Source: Heligmosomoides polygyrus polygyrus (Eukaryota; Nematoda; Chromadorea; Rhabditida; Heligmosomidae). Taken from it: a stretch of 64,000 nucleotides of DNA. The notes beneath the pieces are model-generated. The model was not told the origin of the DNA, did no database searches, and saw nothing but the letters and a program-made list of their open reading frames with translations. The translations under genes and the position numbers were made by a program. The stretch is taken from NCBI GenBank assembly GCA_947396885.1, contig OX377206.1:83759960-83823959 (forward strand), written 5' to 3'. Shown here one piece after another: positions 34,250 through 48,500 of this stretch (its first letter is position 1; every line of letters starts with the position of its first letter).

Positions 34250-36590
34250 ACGTTGTAAACACGTATCAAATACAAAATACGTTAGAAGCATGAACCACAA
34301 GAGACACATACCTTTTGTGAGAGGAGCTATATGTGTTCTTATTCGCCTTGTGTCAGTTCACATGAATAGTTTATCTGGTACGAAAAACTTCTGAATACTA
34401 AAATGGAATGGAAATCTTATCTTCAGGACGAAGTTTCGATTCTTTTCGAGGTTCTCGAGCACGTAACTACAAACGCTATACTTGTTAGCGGCTCCACCCT
34501 TTACATTTAATAATTTTAAAAAGTGTGCTCATTTTGAAAGGTGAACAGTATTAGTGACGAGCGAATGGTACTTCGGAAGGCTTTCAGCTTTTTTTGGGAG
34601 ACTTCTAAGAAAAGGAGACGATTAATCTTAATCTGAGTTAGGAAACTGCTAGTGGAAGTTGATTCCCTACATCAGGAAAAATCAAAAGGGTAAGAATTAG
34701 GTAATAAAAGGAATTAATAACAAGGACGTGATTTTAAAAGCCGTCTGGAAAATGTGAAAAAGGAAGCAATAGAAAAACGACGAATGAGAGGAAATATTAA
34801 AGCGTAAAACTGGAGATATTTGCAGCCTATGGAGAAGCTCAAAAATGGATAAAATTACATAGTAGATTGTTACATATTCAAGCTTCTTTCGGTAGCCTAG
34901 AACAGAGAACAGGGACAGAGAAGCCTTGATATCCAACTACCTCAAAACTGAAAGGGGAAGTGGAGAAATTTGGAATTGGGGAGAGAAACAAACTCCGCAG
35001 AAATAGCCTCAACCAAAGATATCCATGCGTTCGACGGCGATCGATAGGGATCAATTATTGAGTTTCGTCCTAGTTGTCTCCATTATTAACTATTTAGGAT
35101 AATATTTTATAAAAAAGCGCATGGCGGAACAGAATGCGAAAGGATTTCACCCCCGTTTAGAAATGGGTATTTCTAGATGGACATCGGACCCTGCGACTGC
35201 GCGGGACTCAACGCTCAGGAGAAGAAGAGACGGACTGAGAAGGAAAAGGCTGATGCAGGAGTGGCTGGAGCTTTGAGAGACAAAAATACAGAAAACATTA
35301 AAAGTCGGGTGACCCGAATTAACAAAGATTGGATGGCTCTTCGTCAGATTGGCAAGGTTGAAAGCAACTGCGTCTGGAAGCAAAATGAAAATGCGAATAA
35401 AAACGAAGTATGTAATGGAATGTTGCAAATAAAAGAAGCGCAAATAAATGATAACAGAATCAGATTCTAACATGGCGGAAAAACCAGGGCTTTGTTTGAA
35501 AAAGTGGTGCAACACCTTAACAAATTTCCACATGATTGTGAGTTAATGTACATTTACTTTCCAAACCTTTTCAACGCTACGGTGGTTCGTTCAAAGAATA
35601 CCAGATTTACTTAAATATTGTTAGATGCAACGTCAACTAAGACTTCGTTATTCACAAAATTCCGAATATTTTCACACGCCTAGAAACTGCAAGTGCGAAT
35701 CGCGATGCAGGTGCACCAAAATGTTATTGCAAACGGTTGCTAAGTTGTTAGTGACAAATATAATTAATTAATTAAGTTAGAATTGAATCAACGTAAGAAA
35801 TAGCTTTCAAGCGAATTAACACGCGTGAACGGTTCCATCACAAGAAGCATGACACAGCATATTCATGGCACACTACTGTTTCAGGTATACACACTTCTCG
35901 AAGGCAACATTATAATTTAGTGAAACAATACTCGAGCAACTGAATGTTTTCAAGAATAACACTGAAGCAATAGATTCCTTCTTAAAAGGTGAGTTAGAAG
36001 CTCAAACGTGATGAACACAGATCTCGGACTATACATATCTTGAACACAAGAGTGGGCAACTCTTTATCACATTCATTTTCGCCCTAAAACACATTACAAT
36101 CTCAGCCGCCTCTTTCCTTTCTAACCCTGTACTACATTCTTCAGGTTTCAACAATAAACTCGAGCAATAGTGATTCCTGATTGTATAGGATGGGAGGAAC
36201 GAATACTAGGAGAAGAATGTACAAACTTATCTACAATAAGGAACACTTCAAAAAAGTGGCGAGAATCAGGTATAAGGTAGAAAGCACTTAATAACTCATA
36301 ATATTTTCGCTTACTAAAAGACCCGTGCAATATGACTACACGTGAACACACAACGCGACAGTACAAGGACATTGTAGACGCTATTCAAACAGAAAACAGA
36401 TGACAGGAAAATGTTTCTGGAAAGTGACTCATTTAGCAGCCAATCTAAAAACCCGTTGAACGGAACTGCTGTCTATGAGGTGTATCCGGAAGGCTCCTCA
36501 TTGCAAAATAATCCTCTTGAGAGAGCTGAGGTACGGAGTAGGACGGATAGTGCTGCTGAAATTGCAGCTGCTTTGTAACGTACATTGGTT
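34250..36590. other. Intergenic between genes A and B
   Basis: AT-rich. Open frames on both strands (for example 35147-35533 minus, 35177-35470 plus) overlap each other and show no splice or domain support. Confidence 0.5.
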
Positions 36591-36593
36591 CTA

Positions 36594-39500
36594 TTAGCAG
36601 CTCTTGCGGATAAAAGTAGAGTACAGAGAAGAGTAACTAACGGCTTTTTGTCCAACATCACCGTGACTACCATTAGTTGGACCTTTGCGAGCCACACAAA
36701 CTGCATATGCTAGTGAGAAGCAGAACGATAAGAAGTAGAATATGAATCCGCAGAAAGCGACGTAGAAGGAGTACCCTCGGTGCTTCTAAAGAATAACTGC
36801 AAGTTACCGCGCAGCTCGGAAAAACTAATATGTAGCTTTGCTGTGGACTACTGGTTTAAAGGAATAGCAACAGAGAACACTGTAACATGTGCGGTGGAAG
36901 ACGAAAATTTTCAGTGGTTATGACCACTACTTATTCGTCTGGAAAAAATCTCTAACCAGTATTTTCTCCTTTTCTAAATTTTGAAAGGCGCGTGGTAACG
37001 CAGTAGGAAGATGCCCCGGCTGTCGGATGCACCCGATTCCAGGTTCCTGGTTCGAATTTTCCGCATAAGCCAGACCTTTCATACCCTTCGGAATCGGAGA
37101 ATTGGTACCAGACTTGTCACGGAAGGATTAAACACTGACTTGTCTATCGACTGGCCGCCGCAAGTCATTGTATAGGCCGAATACGCGTTCAAACTGCCTC
37201 CACAACATAGAGGTAGAACGCGTTGTGAATATCAAAAGGAGGATAGATTAACATCGTAATTTATCTAGTTTGATAACCTAAATTAAATAAAGGGATCTAG
37301 CTAGTGATGGGGGATGGGGGCTCCACATTCAGACTCTTTGACAAAGGCGGCGATTTTGAAAGCTAACTAGTCTAGAAAGGCGACCCTGCGAACTGACTCA
37401 CGAGATGGCCTTTCTTCACAATTCCCAAAGCGGAAGAGATGAAAGTGCTTAAATTTGTTACGCTTTTCTAACGACACCCCTCCGACTAGGATGGATCCAA
37501 ATGAAGTCGCTTTCAGTCAGGTGTTCTGGAGAAGTGACTAGAATTTTTAATATCAAGCGAATATGATGAAAACCCGAACCAAGAATCTGGAATCGGGGGT
37601 GCACCTGATTCCAGGTTCCTGGTTCGAATTTCCCGCCTAGGCAAGCCTTCCATCGCTTGGGGGTGCTAGATTGCTATTAGACAAATTTCAGGATGATAAA
37701 GCGCTGACTTGTTCATCGCCTGGCCACCGCAAGTCATTGTATGACTAAATACGTATTCAAATCGCCTCCGCGACGTCCCGTAGAAGTAGAATGCGCGGCG
37801 CATCCCAAAAGGGTTTGAAGAACGTTTATCATATATCCTTATCCTGATCATACTTGACAAATGTATTACTAATTCAACGTCACAGAGGTATATATGCTTG
37901 AATTGTCTAAAGGGGGCCCGAACCTTAAACCACTCATTAGGGGTGCACGAGTTGCCACCTTCGACTGCGCTACCAGCAGCACAATGCATTAACAGCAGTC
38001 TAGACAAACTCGAAACAGATTCCTCTCTTTTGAGCAAAGCGGGTAAGGGTAAAGGGGTTAAAAATGTCGTTAGTCAGTTCCTTCTAGGATGCGCCACGCA
38101 TTCTACAATACCGCTCGCGCCGCACGGTCAAAAGTGGGCGAAAAAACGCCAACATAGCGTCGCAAAGCGTCGCACGCTCATAACTCCTCCAGTTTTGTGT
38201 TTCTTGTATAAAGGTTGGTACCATTCGATTCGCCTCTTCGAAATCTACACAAACTTGTGTAAAACTTTACCGGAACGCCCGTATTTTCGCCGTGGGTGGT
38301 CCAAAATTGGCTGGACGGGCGATTAGAGCAGCTTATTTCCCAAGATATGCGTGCTTTCGGAGTATCCCAAAGATGGCGTACGTCGCCAGTGCTCTTTCAT
38401 GCAAGAAATGCCCAGAGAGTGCGCCGTGCACAATGCACACAGAACCTAACCTATCAATCGAATGGGCGAGCACATGTCCCCTGCGCTTCTATCTTCTCTC
38501 ACTGGGAACTGCGACGTTTTCAAGAATATTTCGAACCGTTTGGAGAATGTTATCAGAAATTCCCCGCCATTCCACTCAAACTTTGGTGTGCGCCGTGAAC
38601 AATGCATACAGAATCGAACCTTTCAATCGAGGGGGAGGGACAGTTTGTAGACTGAGCGTTTGGGCACTTTTATCAGAAATTTCTTGCTGCCCTACTCAGG
38701 AATTGCTCCAAGGCTGTCCAGCGAGCCTTTGGAGTGCGCCATAAACATGCATAGAGAATAGAACCTTTCAATCGAGGGGGGGGGGGGCGACCGCTCGCAA
38801 ATTGCACGCGCGGGCGTCTTCCGAGCACAATAGCTCCGTCAAGTTGGAACCTTTCAGGTTGCAGCTTGTAGGTTTTGATGGCAGTCGAACGGTCTGCTAG
38901 CACGCCAAGGCAGAATGGCTTAGCATAGGAGGGGGCAATGTTATAGGGGTGCGAAGATGCAGGTGAGGCTTGTGTGAAACATTTTATTCCGATTTCCGTG
39001 GACCACTGCGAGAAGACGCCACAAGCTAACGGCCTTAAAATGCGTACGCGAACAGAGCGCTTAAGGTACTTTACGACGACGTGCTCATAGCTCCTCAGCT
39101 GCCGTTTTAGAGCGGCGAAGCCTAATGGTTAGAGTTTCTTGCGCTCCTACTCGCCCATACTTGAGTCTTCGAAACTCGCAATGGCAGCGTTCCGTTCAGT
39201 GTGGAAAGCGCTATCGAGCGGTATCAATTTCGACCGATTTTGGAAATATCAATTTTTGACTGTTTCGCATCGAGGACGAGGCCGCGGCGGAAGGACGATG
39301 ACGTCATCGAAAAATCGATGTCTTCGAGTTGGGCCACGCTTGATACCATTCGATAGAGCTTTTCATGCTGAATTGAAAGGTGTCATTTAGAATGGGGAAG
39401 CTGTAATCTGGACGTAACAGCGCGGAGAAAATCTACCGTTGTTGCCCTAAATTGCACTCACGGGCGTGTTCGGAGCGCAATAGCTCTGTCAAGTTGGAAC

Positions 39501-42500
39501 CTTTCAGGTTGCAGCAAGTAGGTTTTGTAGGCAGTCGAGCGGTCTCTTAGTACGCTAAAGTAGAGTGGTTTAGCTTGGGAGTGGGCAATGTTATAGGGGT
39601 GCGAAAATGCAGGTGAGGCTTGTGTAAAGCATTTTTTCCGATTTTGGTGGAACACTGCGAGAAGACGCGGGGAGCTAACGGCATCAGAATCCGTATTTGA
39701 ACAGAGCACTTAAGGCACTTTACGGCGCCAGGATCGGGACTTCTCAGCTGCCTAAACTTCCTTAGCCCCATCTGCCGTTTTAGGACGGCGGGCTTAGCGG
39801 TTGCAGTTTCCTGCCCTCTTACTCGCCCATATTTGGGTTTCCGACACTCCCGGTAACACCGTTTTATTCATAACGAAAAGCTCTATCGAATGGTGTTACT
39901 CTCGACCAATTTCAAAAAAATCGATTTTTCGACAATATCGAGGACGTGGGTGCTTTAAGCCGACTCGCGCCGACGATGACGTCATCGAGAACCGGTACTA
40001 TCGAAATTTTCTTCCAAATTTCCTCGTGCAAACTTTGTCCAAAATTATCTAGGGGTTATTAGGGGCGCTGATTACGAATCCGACGTTCGTTTTTGAAAAT
40101 TCCGCGGACTTGAGCAGGTTACTTCCTGTTTGAGGTGAGGATCACCGATCACCCTCAGTTATCGGTATGAGCGGTCCCCTTGAGTAACCATCCAAATGTA
40201 CTTCGGCATCGTGTTTGGCACCCTGAATAAGTCCCGACCTTGTACGAATTTCGAGCAAAATCGATGACCCTGACCTGACCACCATCAGTTATTCAGAAAA
40301 AATCCAAAACCTACCGAAGTCCACGGAATTTTCAAAAACGGACGTCGGATTCGAAATCAGCCCCCCAAATAACCCCTAGACGATTTTGGACGCAGTTTGC
40401 ACGAGGAAATTTGGCCAATTTCGAAAATATCGGTTTTCGATGACGTCATCGCCCGCGCAGCTCGGCCTAGCGCGCCCATGTCCTCGATGGGATATTGTCA
40501 AAAAATCGATATTGCCTAAATCGTTCGAAATTGATAGCATTCGATAGAGATGTTCAAGCAGAACAGAAAGGCGTTATTGGGAGTGTCGAAAACCCAAATA
40601 TGGGCGAGTGAGAGGGCAGTAAACTTCAACCGCTAGAGGCCCCCACAGAGTTTTGCGGCAGCGCCACGGCCCTATGCTTAATCATAGGGCAGAGACGCAG
40701 AGCTCTCCGCGCTATTACTCGCCAAGATTACCGTTTTCCCACTACAAATGAAACCGTTCATTTCTGCATGAAAAGCTCTATCGAATGGTGTCAAGCGTGG
40801 CCCAACTCGAAGACATCGACTTTTCGATGACGTCATCGTTCTTCCGCCGCGGCCTCGTCCTCGATGTGAAACAGTCAAAAATTGATATTGCCAAAATCGG
40901 TCGACATTGACGGCGTTCGATAGCGATTTCCAAGCGGAACAGAATGGTGCTATTGGTAGTGTCGAAAACCCAAATATGGGCGAGTAGGAGCGCAAGAAAC
41001 TCTAACCATTAGGCTTCGCCGCTCTAAAACGGCAGATAGGGCTAAGGCAGTTTAGGCAGGTAAGAAGTTCTGATCCCGTCACCGTAAGGTACCTTAAGTG
41101 CTCTGTTCGTACACGCATTCTGATGCCGTTAGCTACCCGCGTCTTCTCGCAGTGGTCCACGGAAATCGGAAAAAATGCGTCACGCAAGCCTGACCTGCAT
41201 CTTCGCACCCCTATAACATTGCCCCCTCCTATGCTAAACCAGTCTGCTTTGGCGTGCTAGCAGACCGTTCGACTGCCCACAAAACCTGCAAGCTGCAACC
41301 TGAAAGGTTCCAACTTAACAGAGCTATTGTGCTCCGAAGACGCCCGCGCGTGCAATTTGCGAGCGGCCGCCCCCCCCCTCGATTGAAAGGTTCGATTCTG
41401 TATGCATTGCTCATGGCGCACTCCAAAGGCTTGCTGAACAGCCTTGGAGTAATTCCTGAGTAGGGCAGCAAGAAATTTCTGTTAAAAGTGCCCAAACGCT
41501 CAGTCTACAAACTGTCCCCCCCCCCCTCGATTGAAAGGTTCGATTCTGTATTCTGCATTGTTCACGGCGCACACCAAAGTTTGAGTGGAATGGCGGGGAA
41601 TTTCTGATAACATTCTCCAAACGGTTCGAAATATTCTTGAAAACGTCGCAGTTCCCAGTGAGAGAAGATAGAAGCGCAGGGGACATGCGCTCGCCCACTC
41701 GATTGATAGGTTAGGTTCTGTGTGCATTGTGCACGGCGCACTCTCTGGGCATTCCTGTCATGAAAGAGCACTGGCGACGTACGCCATCTTTGAGATACTC
41801 CGAAAGCACGCATATCCTGGGAAATAAGCTGCTCTAATCGCCCGTCCAGCCAATTTTGGACCACCCACGGCAAAAATACGGGTGTTCCGGTAAAGTTTTA
41901 CATACTTTTGTGTAGATCTCGAAGAGGCGAATCGAATGGTACCAACCTTTATACAAGAAACACAAAACTGGAGGATTTATGAGCGTGCGACGCTTTGCGA
42001 CGCTATGTTGGCGTTTTTTCGCCCACTTTTGACCGTGCGGCGCGAGCGGTATTGTACTTCTACGGGATGTCGTGGAGGCGATCTAAATGCGTATTTGGCC
42101 ATACAATGACTTGCAGCTGCCAGCCGATGAACAAATCAGCGCTTTACCCTTCCCAGACAAGTCAGGTATTAACTCACCTACCCCGGAGGAATGGAAGGCT
42201 TCCCTGGTTTGAGGGAGAAATCCGAACCAGGAACCTGGTCGCGGGTGCATGCGACAGCCGGCACCACCTCCGCCTGTGTTACAGACACCTTGGGCAAAGG
42301 CGGCCTTCAGAAAATGAACCCGTCTACAGCATGGTACTCTCCATGCACTTTGATACTTGAACGTCATCATTTAACCAAAATTTCTAGAAGCTGCATCGTA
42401 GGGTTAGTTCTCTAAGACACTTAAGTAAGAAAAGTAATGTTATCTGTACGGTGCAAGTTTACCAGTTGAAGTCATTATTCCGAAAAGTGCCAGTTGTTGA

Positions 42501-45500
42501 GGAAAATCAAGGGCAATAAATGTAAAAACAGCCCAAGGTGTATAGGCAGGTGTCACAGGTGGGCGTTACCATGCTATTCTGGTTTTCTGACGAGACCCAT
42601 TTTATTGCCGATGTTCTAGAAAATCATCAAAACGATGGGGCACTTGAAGAAAAAAACTATCCAATACATTAACGAGACCGGACGACCTCCTACCTCCGAC
42701 CAGGAACTTTCGTAGGATTAAGTGGAGCTTTGATAGATTAAAGTGAAATCGTTCTAAACCTCCTAGGCTCATCTGGTTCTTATCAAGCTTACGACGCAAC
42801 TTGCGAAATGCGCTGTATTTGAGTGCTTTCATGCAGTTTTGTTAGGGGGGACCTTCATTGAGAGCTTATATGGAATATGAATGAAGAAGCCTATTTCTTC
42901 GAAATGTAATGATTCACACAAATAAGAGAAGGCATTGGGAATTTCGAGATTTGCCGAACTCTGAGGGGCAGATATGCGCTCGTTTTGACCGCATCATCCA
43001 AAATTAGGTGGGCCGCTCACACGTCATTTTTTTCCAAGATAGACGCAGGGCGAGCATCATAACCTAGTGAGTACCGCGTAATATCAAAATCATAGCAGAA
43101 AACTCTCTTACGCGCTGGTTGATCTCTTTTTTTAACGTGCGAAGCAGAGCTACTAGGCTGCCGGCGTTTCTCGAGTCTGGAGGACTCCCCAAGATTCTCT
43201 GGCACACGACATGGACTGATGACAATAATATCGGCATCGTTATAAGAACTCGACGATCAACACTATGAGACGTAACATGTGATCGCATTCGACTATCCAA
43301 TCACTAAGAATTGTCGAACGACTTTGTAAAATCAAAAATCATGCAGAGGATTCATTAAATGTACTTCCAGGTAGATCACGCTCTCAGGATCTCCTATTTC
43401 TTCAGGTCAATGACGGCTACACAGCGTTTCCCTGCTGGTCCATCAAGAACCGAACATTTTCGTTGTGAAACATGTGTAGGCTACCCTAAACTCCAACCAG
43501 TTCACGAGGCGGAGCAGAGAGCAGTCGAAAATTTCGAATAAACCCCTCAAAGCATGGGGAGGAAGTTTGCCTTGAGATACTCTACCATTTGAAAACAAAA
43601 TCGATTACGTAGATGTTATCAGTCGTTTCTACCAAATTTTTTTAAGAGTTGACCTATGAAGTGCTAACCACACGAATGCGATGGCGGCTTCGCAACAAGT
43701 ACACGATATATATCGATCAAACAATATCGATCGATTGCAAGGGCCCCATCTCACTTCATGTCCTTTATATTTATGTATATATGTTTTCTATATTTAGGTG
43801 TACATATATGCCTTTCTTGTTCCACATTGAGCGGTCATTTCTTGGCAGAAATGTATTCATTTATTTAAAACGTATCTCCAAATACGCATTCAAAATCTCC
43901 TCCACAACATCCCGTAGAAGTAGAATAGGTGGCGCATCCCAAAAGGGATTGAATAGCGCCGTCCTTTATCCTCCATCCTGTTATTTGGCGATAGGCAAAA
44001 CTTACAAATTATTCTATAACCAATCGACATCAATCGGTATAGTCGAGCTCTGCCCAGGAGAGGTCGCTTGAGGTGGGAATAGCGGGGTGAATTTGGGCAG
44101 TGTTCCTGATGCGAAGTCGCCGGTTATTGCTGATTTACTTAGAGTCATGTTTTCAGGAAGATATGAAGTATTATGCAGACTACCCGTCAAGTTCTGAGCA
44201 CTTCGAAAGGATAAAGACTTCTGGTGATCGAATGATTTGTAGCAAGAGCCATGGATTCTATTTTTACGGGATTGCATATTGTCCTACATAATCACAACCA
44301 AGCACCGATTTCAGAGGAATGGAGGGCTCGGCTGGTCTGTGCCGGAGCTGAACATTTAACCTGCTCAAAGTGCAAGAAGAACTTGCGCCTTCTGCCACTA
44401 TGCTACATGATTATACTGTACTGTAAAAGCTAAGTACTATCAGCTAGTACTACTGTAAAAGCGCTTGACAGGCATGCACCCATTTTCCCTCTGAGAGCGT
44501 TTGGACGTAAAAAAGCGACCAAAGGAACCTCTTTCAAAACGTCGCAAAAATGAGCTGCCTGAATCCACATTCAACAAATACGATAACCGAAGGAACCTGA
44601 ACATTTCTTTGAGTTAAGTTAGCCATGTTGTTATGGTATATGGCGGATTGAATGCTATTCACAACGTGCAGCTCGAAGCGCAGTTGAATTAGGCGACGGT
44701 TGCCACGAGTGCCCGAATCGAATGGAGGTTCAAGTTTCGTTCAGTCCAATCAAGCACTCCATATTTTTGAAGTATACGAATTAGCATTAGACCATTTCTG
44801 GTAGAAATGTGATGCAGTTTTTATGCAAAGGGCCTGTGATTTATTGAATGATTTTTCTATCCGCTCGATCCACATCGCTAAAAGAACAAGTTTGAAAATA
44901 ATATCGCCATACCTCGTATATGCCGCTGACGGAGACTTGATAGAAACGATACTCAACCATGTATGAGTAAACAGCAAAGGTTATAAGTGCTCCACACGAT
45001 ATTAGAGCTGAAAATGATCGAAATGTTCTTCGATAAGAAATCTAGAAGCCGAGTAAACATACCTGTAAGAGCAGCCAAAATTGCAACGGCTATACAAGCA
45101 ACTCGCTTATACTCTGAATTATGAGAGAAGAAGTATACCACCAAAGATAGAATGGCAGACAATTGTGCAACGAGGAATACATGGAACAGACTCCGTTGCC
45201 AGGCTGAAAATATGTAGATGTCACCGTCGAGCATAAATAGATCGAACAGAAAGGAGCATATGACGCATTTGACGATAGTCTGGCTACATTAGAAAACAGA
45301 ATTTGAAAAGGAGAAGAATGGCGATTTGAGCGCTTCTGCAGCTTCTTGATTCTTGTTTACTTTCTTGTTCCTGCTATTCCAGTATTCTTTTCGTTCCGCT
45401 AAAAAAATTTCGAATACTGATATTTTTCGAGTATTCGACTTCGCATATACTTATTCATTCAGCTATTTTTTCACGTGAAGAGCCACACAGGCAAAGAATT

Positions 45501-48500
45501 CAAGTTCACTTAACAAACAGCATTTAAAGCAATAACGAAAAAGAAAAGACAATTTAAAGTCACTAAAACGGGATAAACTAAGAAAAAATAAATGACTAAG
45601 AATCCGGTAAAATATAAGGATGGATCATGGCTAAATAGAGCTCTATTCGACCTTTATTCCTTTGCCTCAATATTCAAACTACGTGATTTTTCTGGATACT
45701 AATTCGAATAAATAAATTTGAAAAATGCGACTTCTTGATCATTCGGATTCGAGTACATCCAAAAAATGAGAGTTTTTGGTTACACGAATTCAATCGTACA
45801 CATACTGAAAATGTCATTCGAGCAGAGGTGTATTTCCCACCAGTTACGTAGCTAAATAACTCACAGTAGAATTGGAAGGAAGCGTCAGATATCACCTCAT
45901 CGACCTTTGCCGGTGATTCGAACGAATCGTGGGTAAAGGAATACGAGCACATGTACATCCCGGCAGGTCTGAAAGTAACAATGTAGGTAAAAGTATGAGC
46001 TGTATTCTCTCCCTTTGTTCTTCCACAAATCTAAAATTCTTCCCCAATCTTCCTTTTTATCAAAAATAATGATAAAAGAGGCGTCATTCAGCTCTAGATC
46101 CTTTTCATATTTGGGATGCGCCACGAAACCTACCTCTATGGAATATCGTGGACACAAGTATATATTTAAACATATTTGGCAGTGCTAAGTCCCACCCATA
46201 GGCGCGTGGAGGCGCCGGCTGTCACCTGCGCCCGTTACCAGGTTCCTGATTCGGTAGGTTTTCCCGCCCAGGCCAACCAAGCCATCCATCCCTACGGGGT
46301 CGGTGAATTGGTACCAGACCTGTCTGGGAAGGATAGAGCGCTTACTTGTTCTTCGGCTGGCCACCGCAATTCATTGTATGGTCAAATACGCATTCAGAAT
46401 CGCCTCCGCCTCCACAACATCCCGTAGAAGTGAAATGCTTGGCGCATCCCAAAAGGGATTGAGTAACGCCGTCCTTTATCCTTTATCCTTTGAGTCCCTC
46501 CCAGGCATGACTGATTCCAATCTAGGAACCAGAAATGTAGAACGCTTGGTTAGCTTAGGGATTCCTGGACCAAGAACCTCAATTCTCAACGAAGGTGGCA
46601 GCTGGCACCTTTTTCGGCTTCCAACTCTTCTGACCACGTACCCTTTTTCAACAAGTTAGCTTGAAATGTTCTTCAAATCGTAGTTAAAATCAAAGAAAAG
46701 GCTTTACGTGACAATCACGATAGCATCAATTGTCCATCACTCTTGCACGTTGTTCCCTCTGGCTGAGAGAAACAGGTTAGCCGAGTTCGGGCCAGTTGTT
46801 GTAAAAATGTTTATTTGCAAAACAATTTTCGCGATCTTTCTAGAACTACTGGATCACCTTCGGCAGGGCGATCATTCCGCACGCATCATGTGTGGACCGA
46901 ACGTCGCAAACTATTTTCTAGGTCAAGTACATACTCAAAGTGTCATAACGAAACCAGACAGACGCAGAATGCGTGGCACATCCCAATCGATTGACTGCTG
47001 TCAACATTAGCCCTTCTTTTATCCTTATTTTTTATACTACGAGTAGTGCGCCATGAATAAATCAAACACGTCGAAGTGGTAAGGTAGTATAGGTTTGCTC
47101 TCGCAAATTTTTTGAATATTCGAATGGTTTCGAATACGTGCAATTTTCGAGCATTCGAATTTCGAATACATTCGAAAAACGCGAATTTTTGAACATTCGA
47201 ATTCGAATACATTCGAAAAACGGAACTTTTTGAATAATCGAATTCGAGTATTCAAATTCGAATGAAAATCATTCGAATACCTATTCGAATAGGTCATTCG
47301 AGAACAACTATATAGGGCAGGCAGGAAATCAAGAAAAGGGCAAGAATTGGGAAGGACCAGATTTAACAATGAAAAACGTAAAAAAGAACTTGGAGGAAAT
47401 CAATGACTGTTTACAGTCGTAGTAGTCGCTCCGCACCAGTTGGCCATGCTAAACTCTTATAATTGGGTACTATTTTTGTGCTGAAACTGTGGGACACGGC
47501 TACTCCAGCCACCCTTGTGGTACCGTAATTAGGATAGCAAAGGAACCAGCAAAATTAGACCAGCATGGGACAATGTTTTATGTATTGTATTATTATGTGG
47601 GCGCGTGTAGCGCAGTCGGAGGAGGCGCCGACTGTCGGCTGGTTCCTGGTTCGGTATTTCCGCGCAGGCCAACCAAGCCTTCCATCCCTCCCAGGTCGGT
47701 GAATTGGTACCAGACGTGTTTGGGAAGGATAAAACGCTGACTTGCTCATCGGCTGGCCACCGCAAGTCATTATGCGGCCAAATACACATTCAACTCGCCT
47801 CCATGACATTTCGTAGAAGTAAAATGCGCTGGCGGATCCCCCTTCCTAAAAAAGGGATTGAGTAAAGCCTCCTTTGTCCTTATCCTTTATTATTATGTAA
47901 TACTATGTATTCATATCTAGCACCAGGCCGTAGGCGATATCATCGCCGGTAATTCTGCAAGTTGAATTCGTGCTAGAAGCCTCCTACAACATTGAGTGAT
48001 GAAAAAGAAAATGGGAAAAAAGTAAACGTTGAAGGAAAAACAATAAAAGACGGCGTCGATCAATCCTTTTTGGGATGCACCAGGCATTGTACTCTCACGG
48101 GATGCAGTGGAGGCAATTTGACTGTCTATCTGGCTCTTACCTGCGACCTAGTGACCTGCGATGGCCAGCCGTTGGACAGGTCATTGTTTTATATTTCTAG
48201 ACAGATCTGGTACGAACCCGACGACACTGGGAGGACAAAAGGCTTCGTTAGCCTGGATGGAAAACGCGAGCCAAGAACTTGGAATGGAGTGCACGGGATA
48301 GCCAGCGGCTTTCCGACTGCGCTATCACCGCTGGATAGAATTTGTATGAGATAAAATTCCCGCTCTTTGTATGGGTGAATGTTATGTCCGAATAATGTTT
48401 AGCCTTTCTGAGCTAAACAAAACAAAGAAGAAGTGGGACTGCGAGTACATCGGAATAAGATTAAGTTCATGAAGAGTGTCTTCTGTAAGTGAGATAAAAG

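Noticed and set aside
34697..35533. Phe/Leu/Ser-rich minus frames between genes A and B as membrane proteins
   Set aside because: AT-rich DNA gives hydrophobic translations by chance. No acceptor, start context or paired exons were found, and a plus frame overlaps.
38292..41873. Open frames of 80-150 codons in the palindromic element
   Set aside because: The same peptides appear from both arms in mirror orientation, overlap in several frames, and have no transposase motif.
47037..47369. Minus frame rich in FEC/RVF repeats as a repeat protein
   Set aside because: It is the translation of the ATTCGAAT palindrome cluster.
47599..47650. tRNA gene at the SINE heads (A and B boxes)
   Set aside because: The boxes are present but no cloverleaf with anticodon stem and acceptor stem can be formed, and the sequence continues into a 290-bp repeat found many times.
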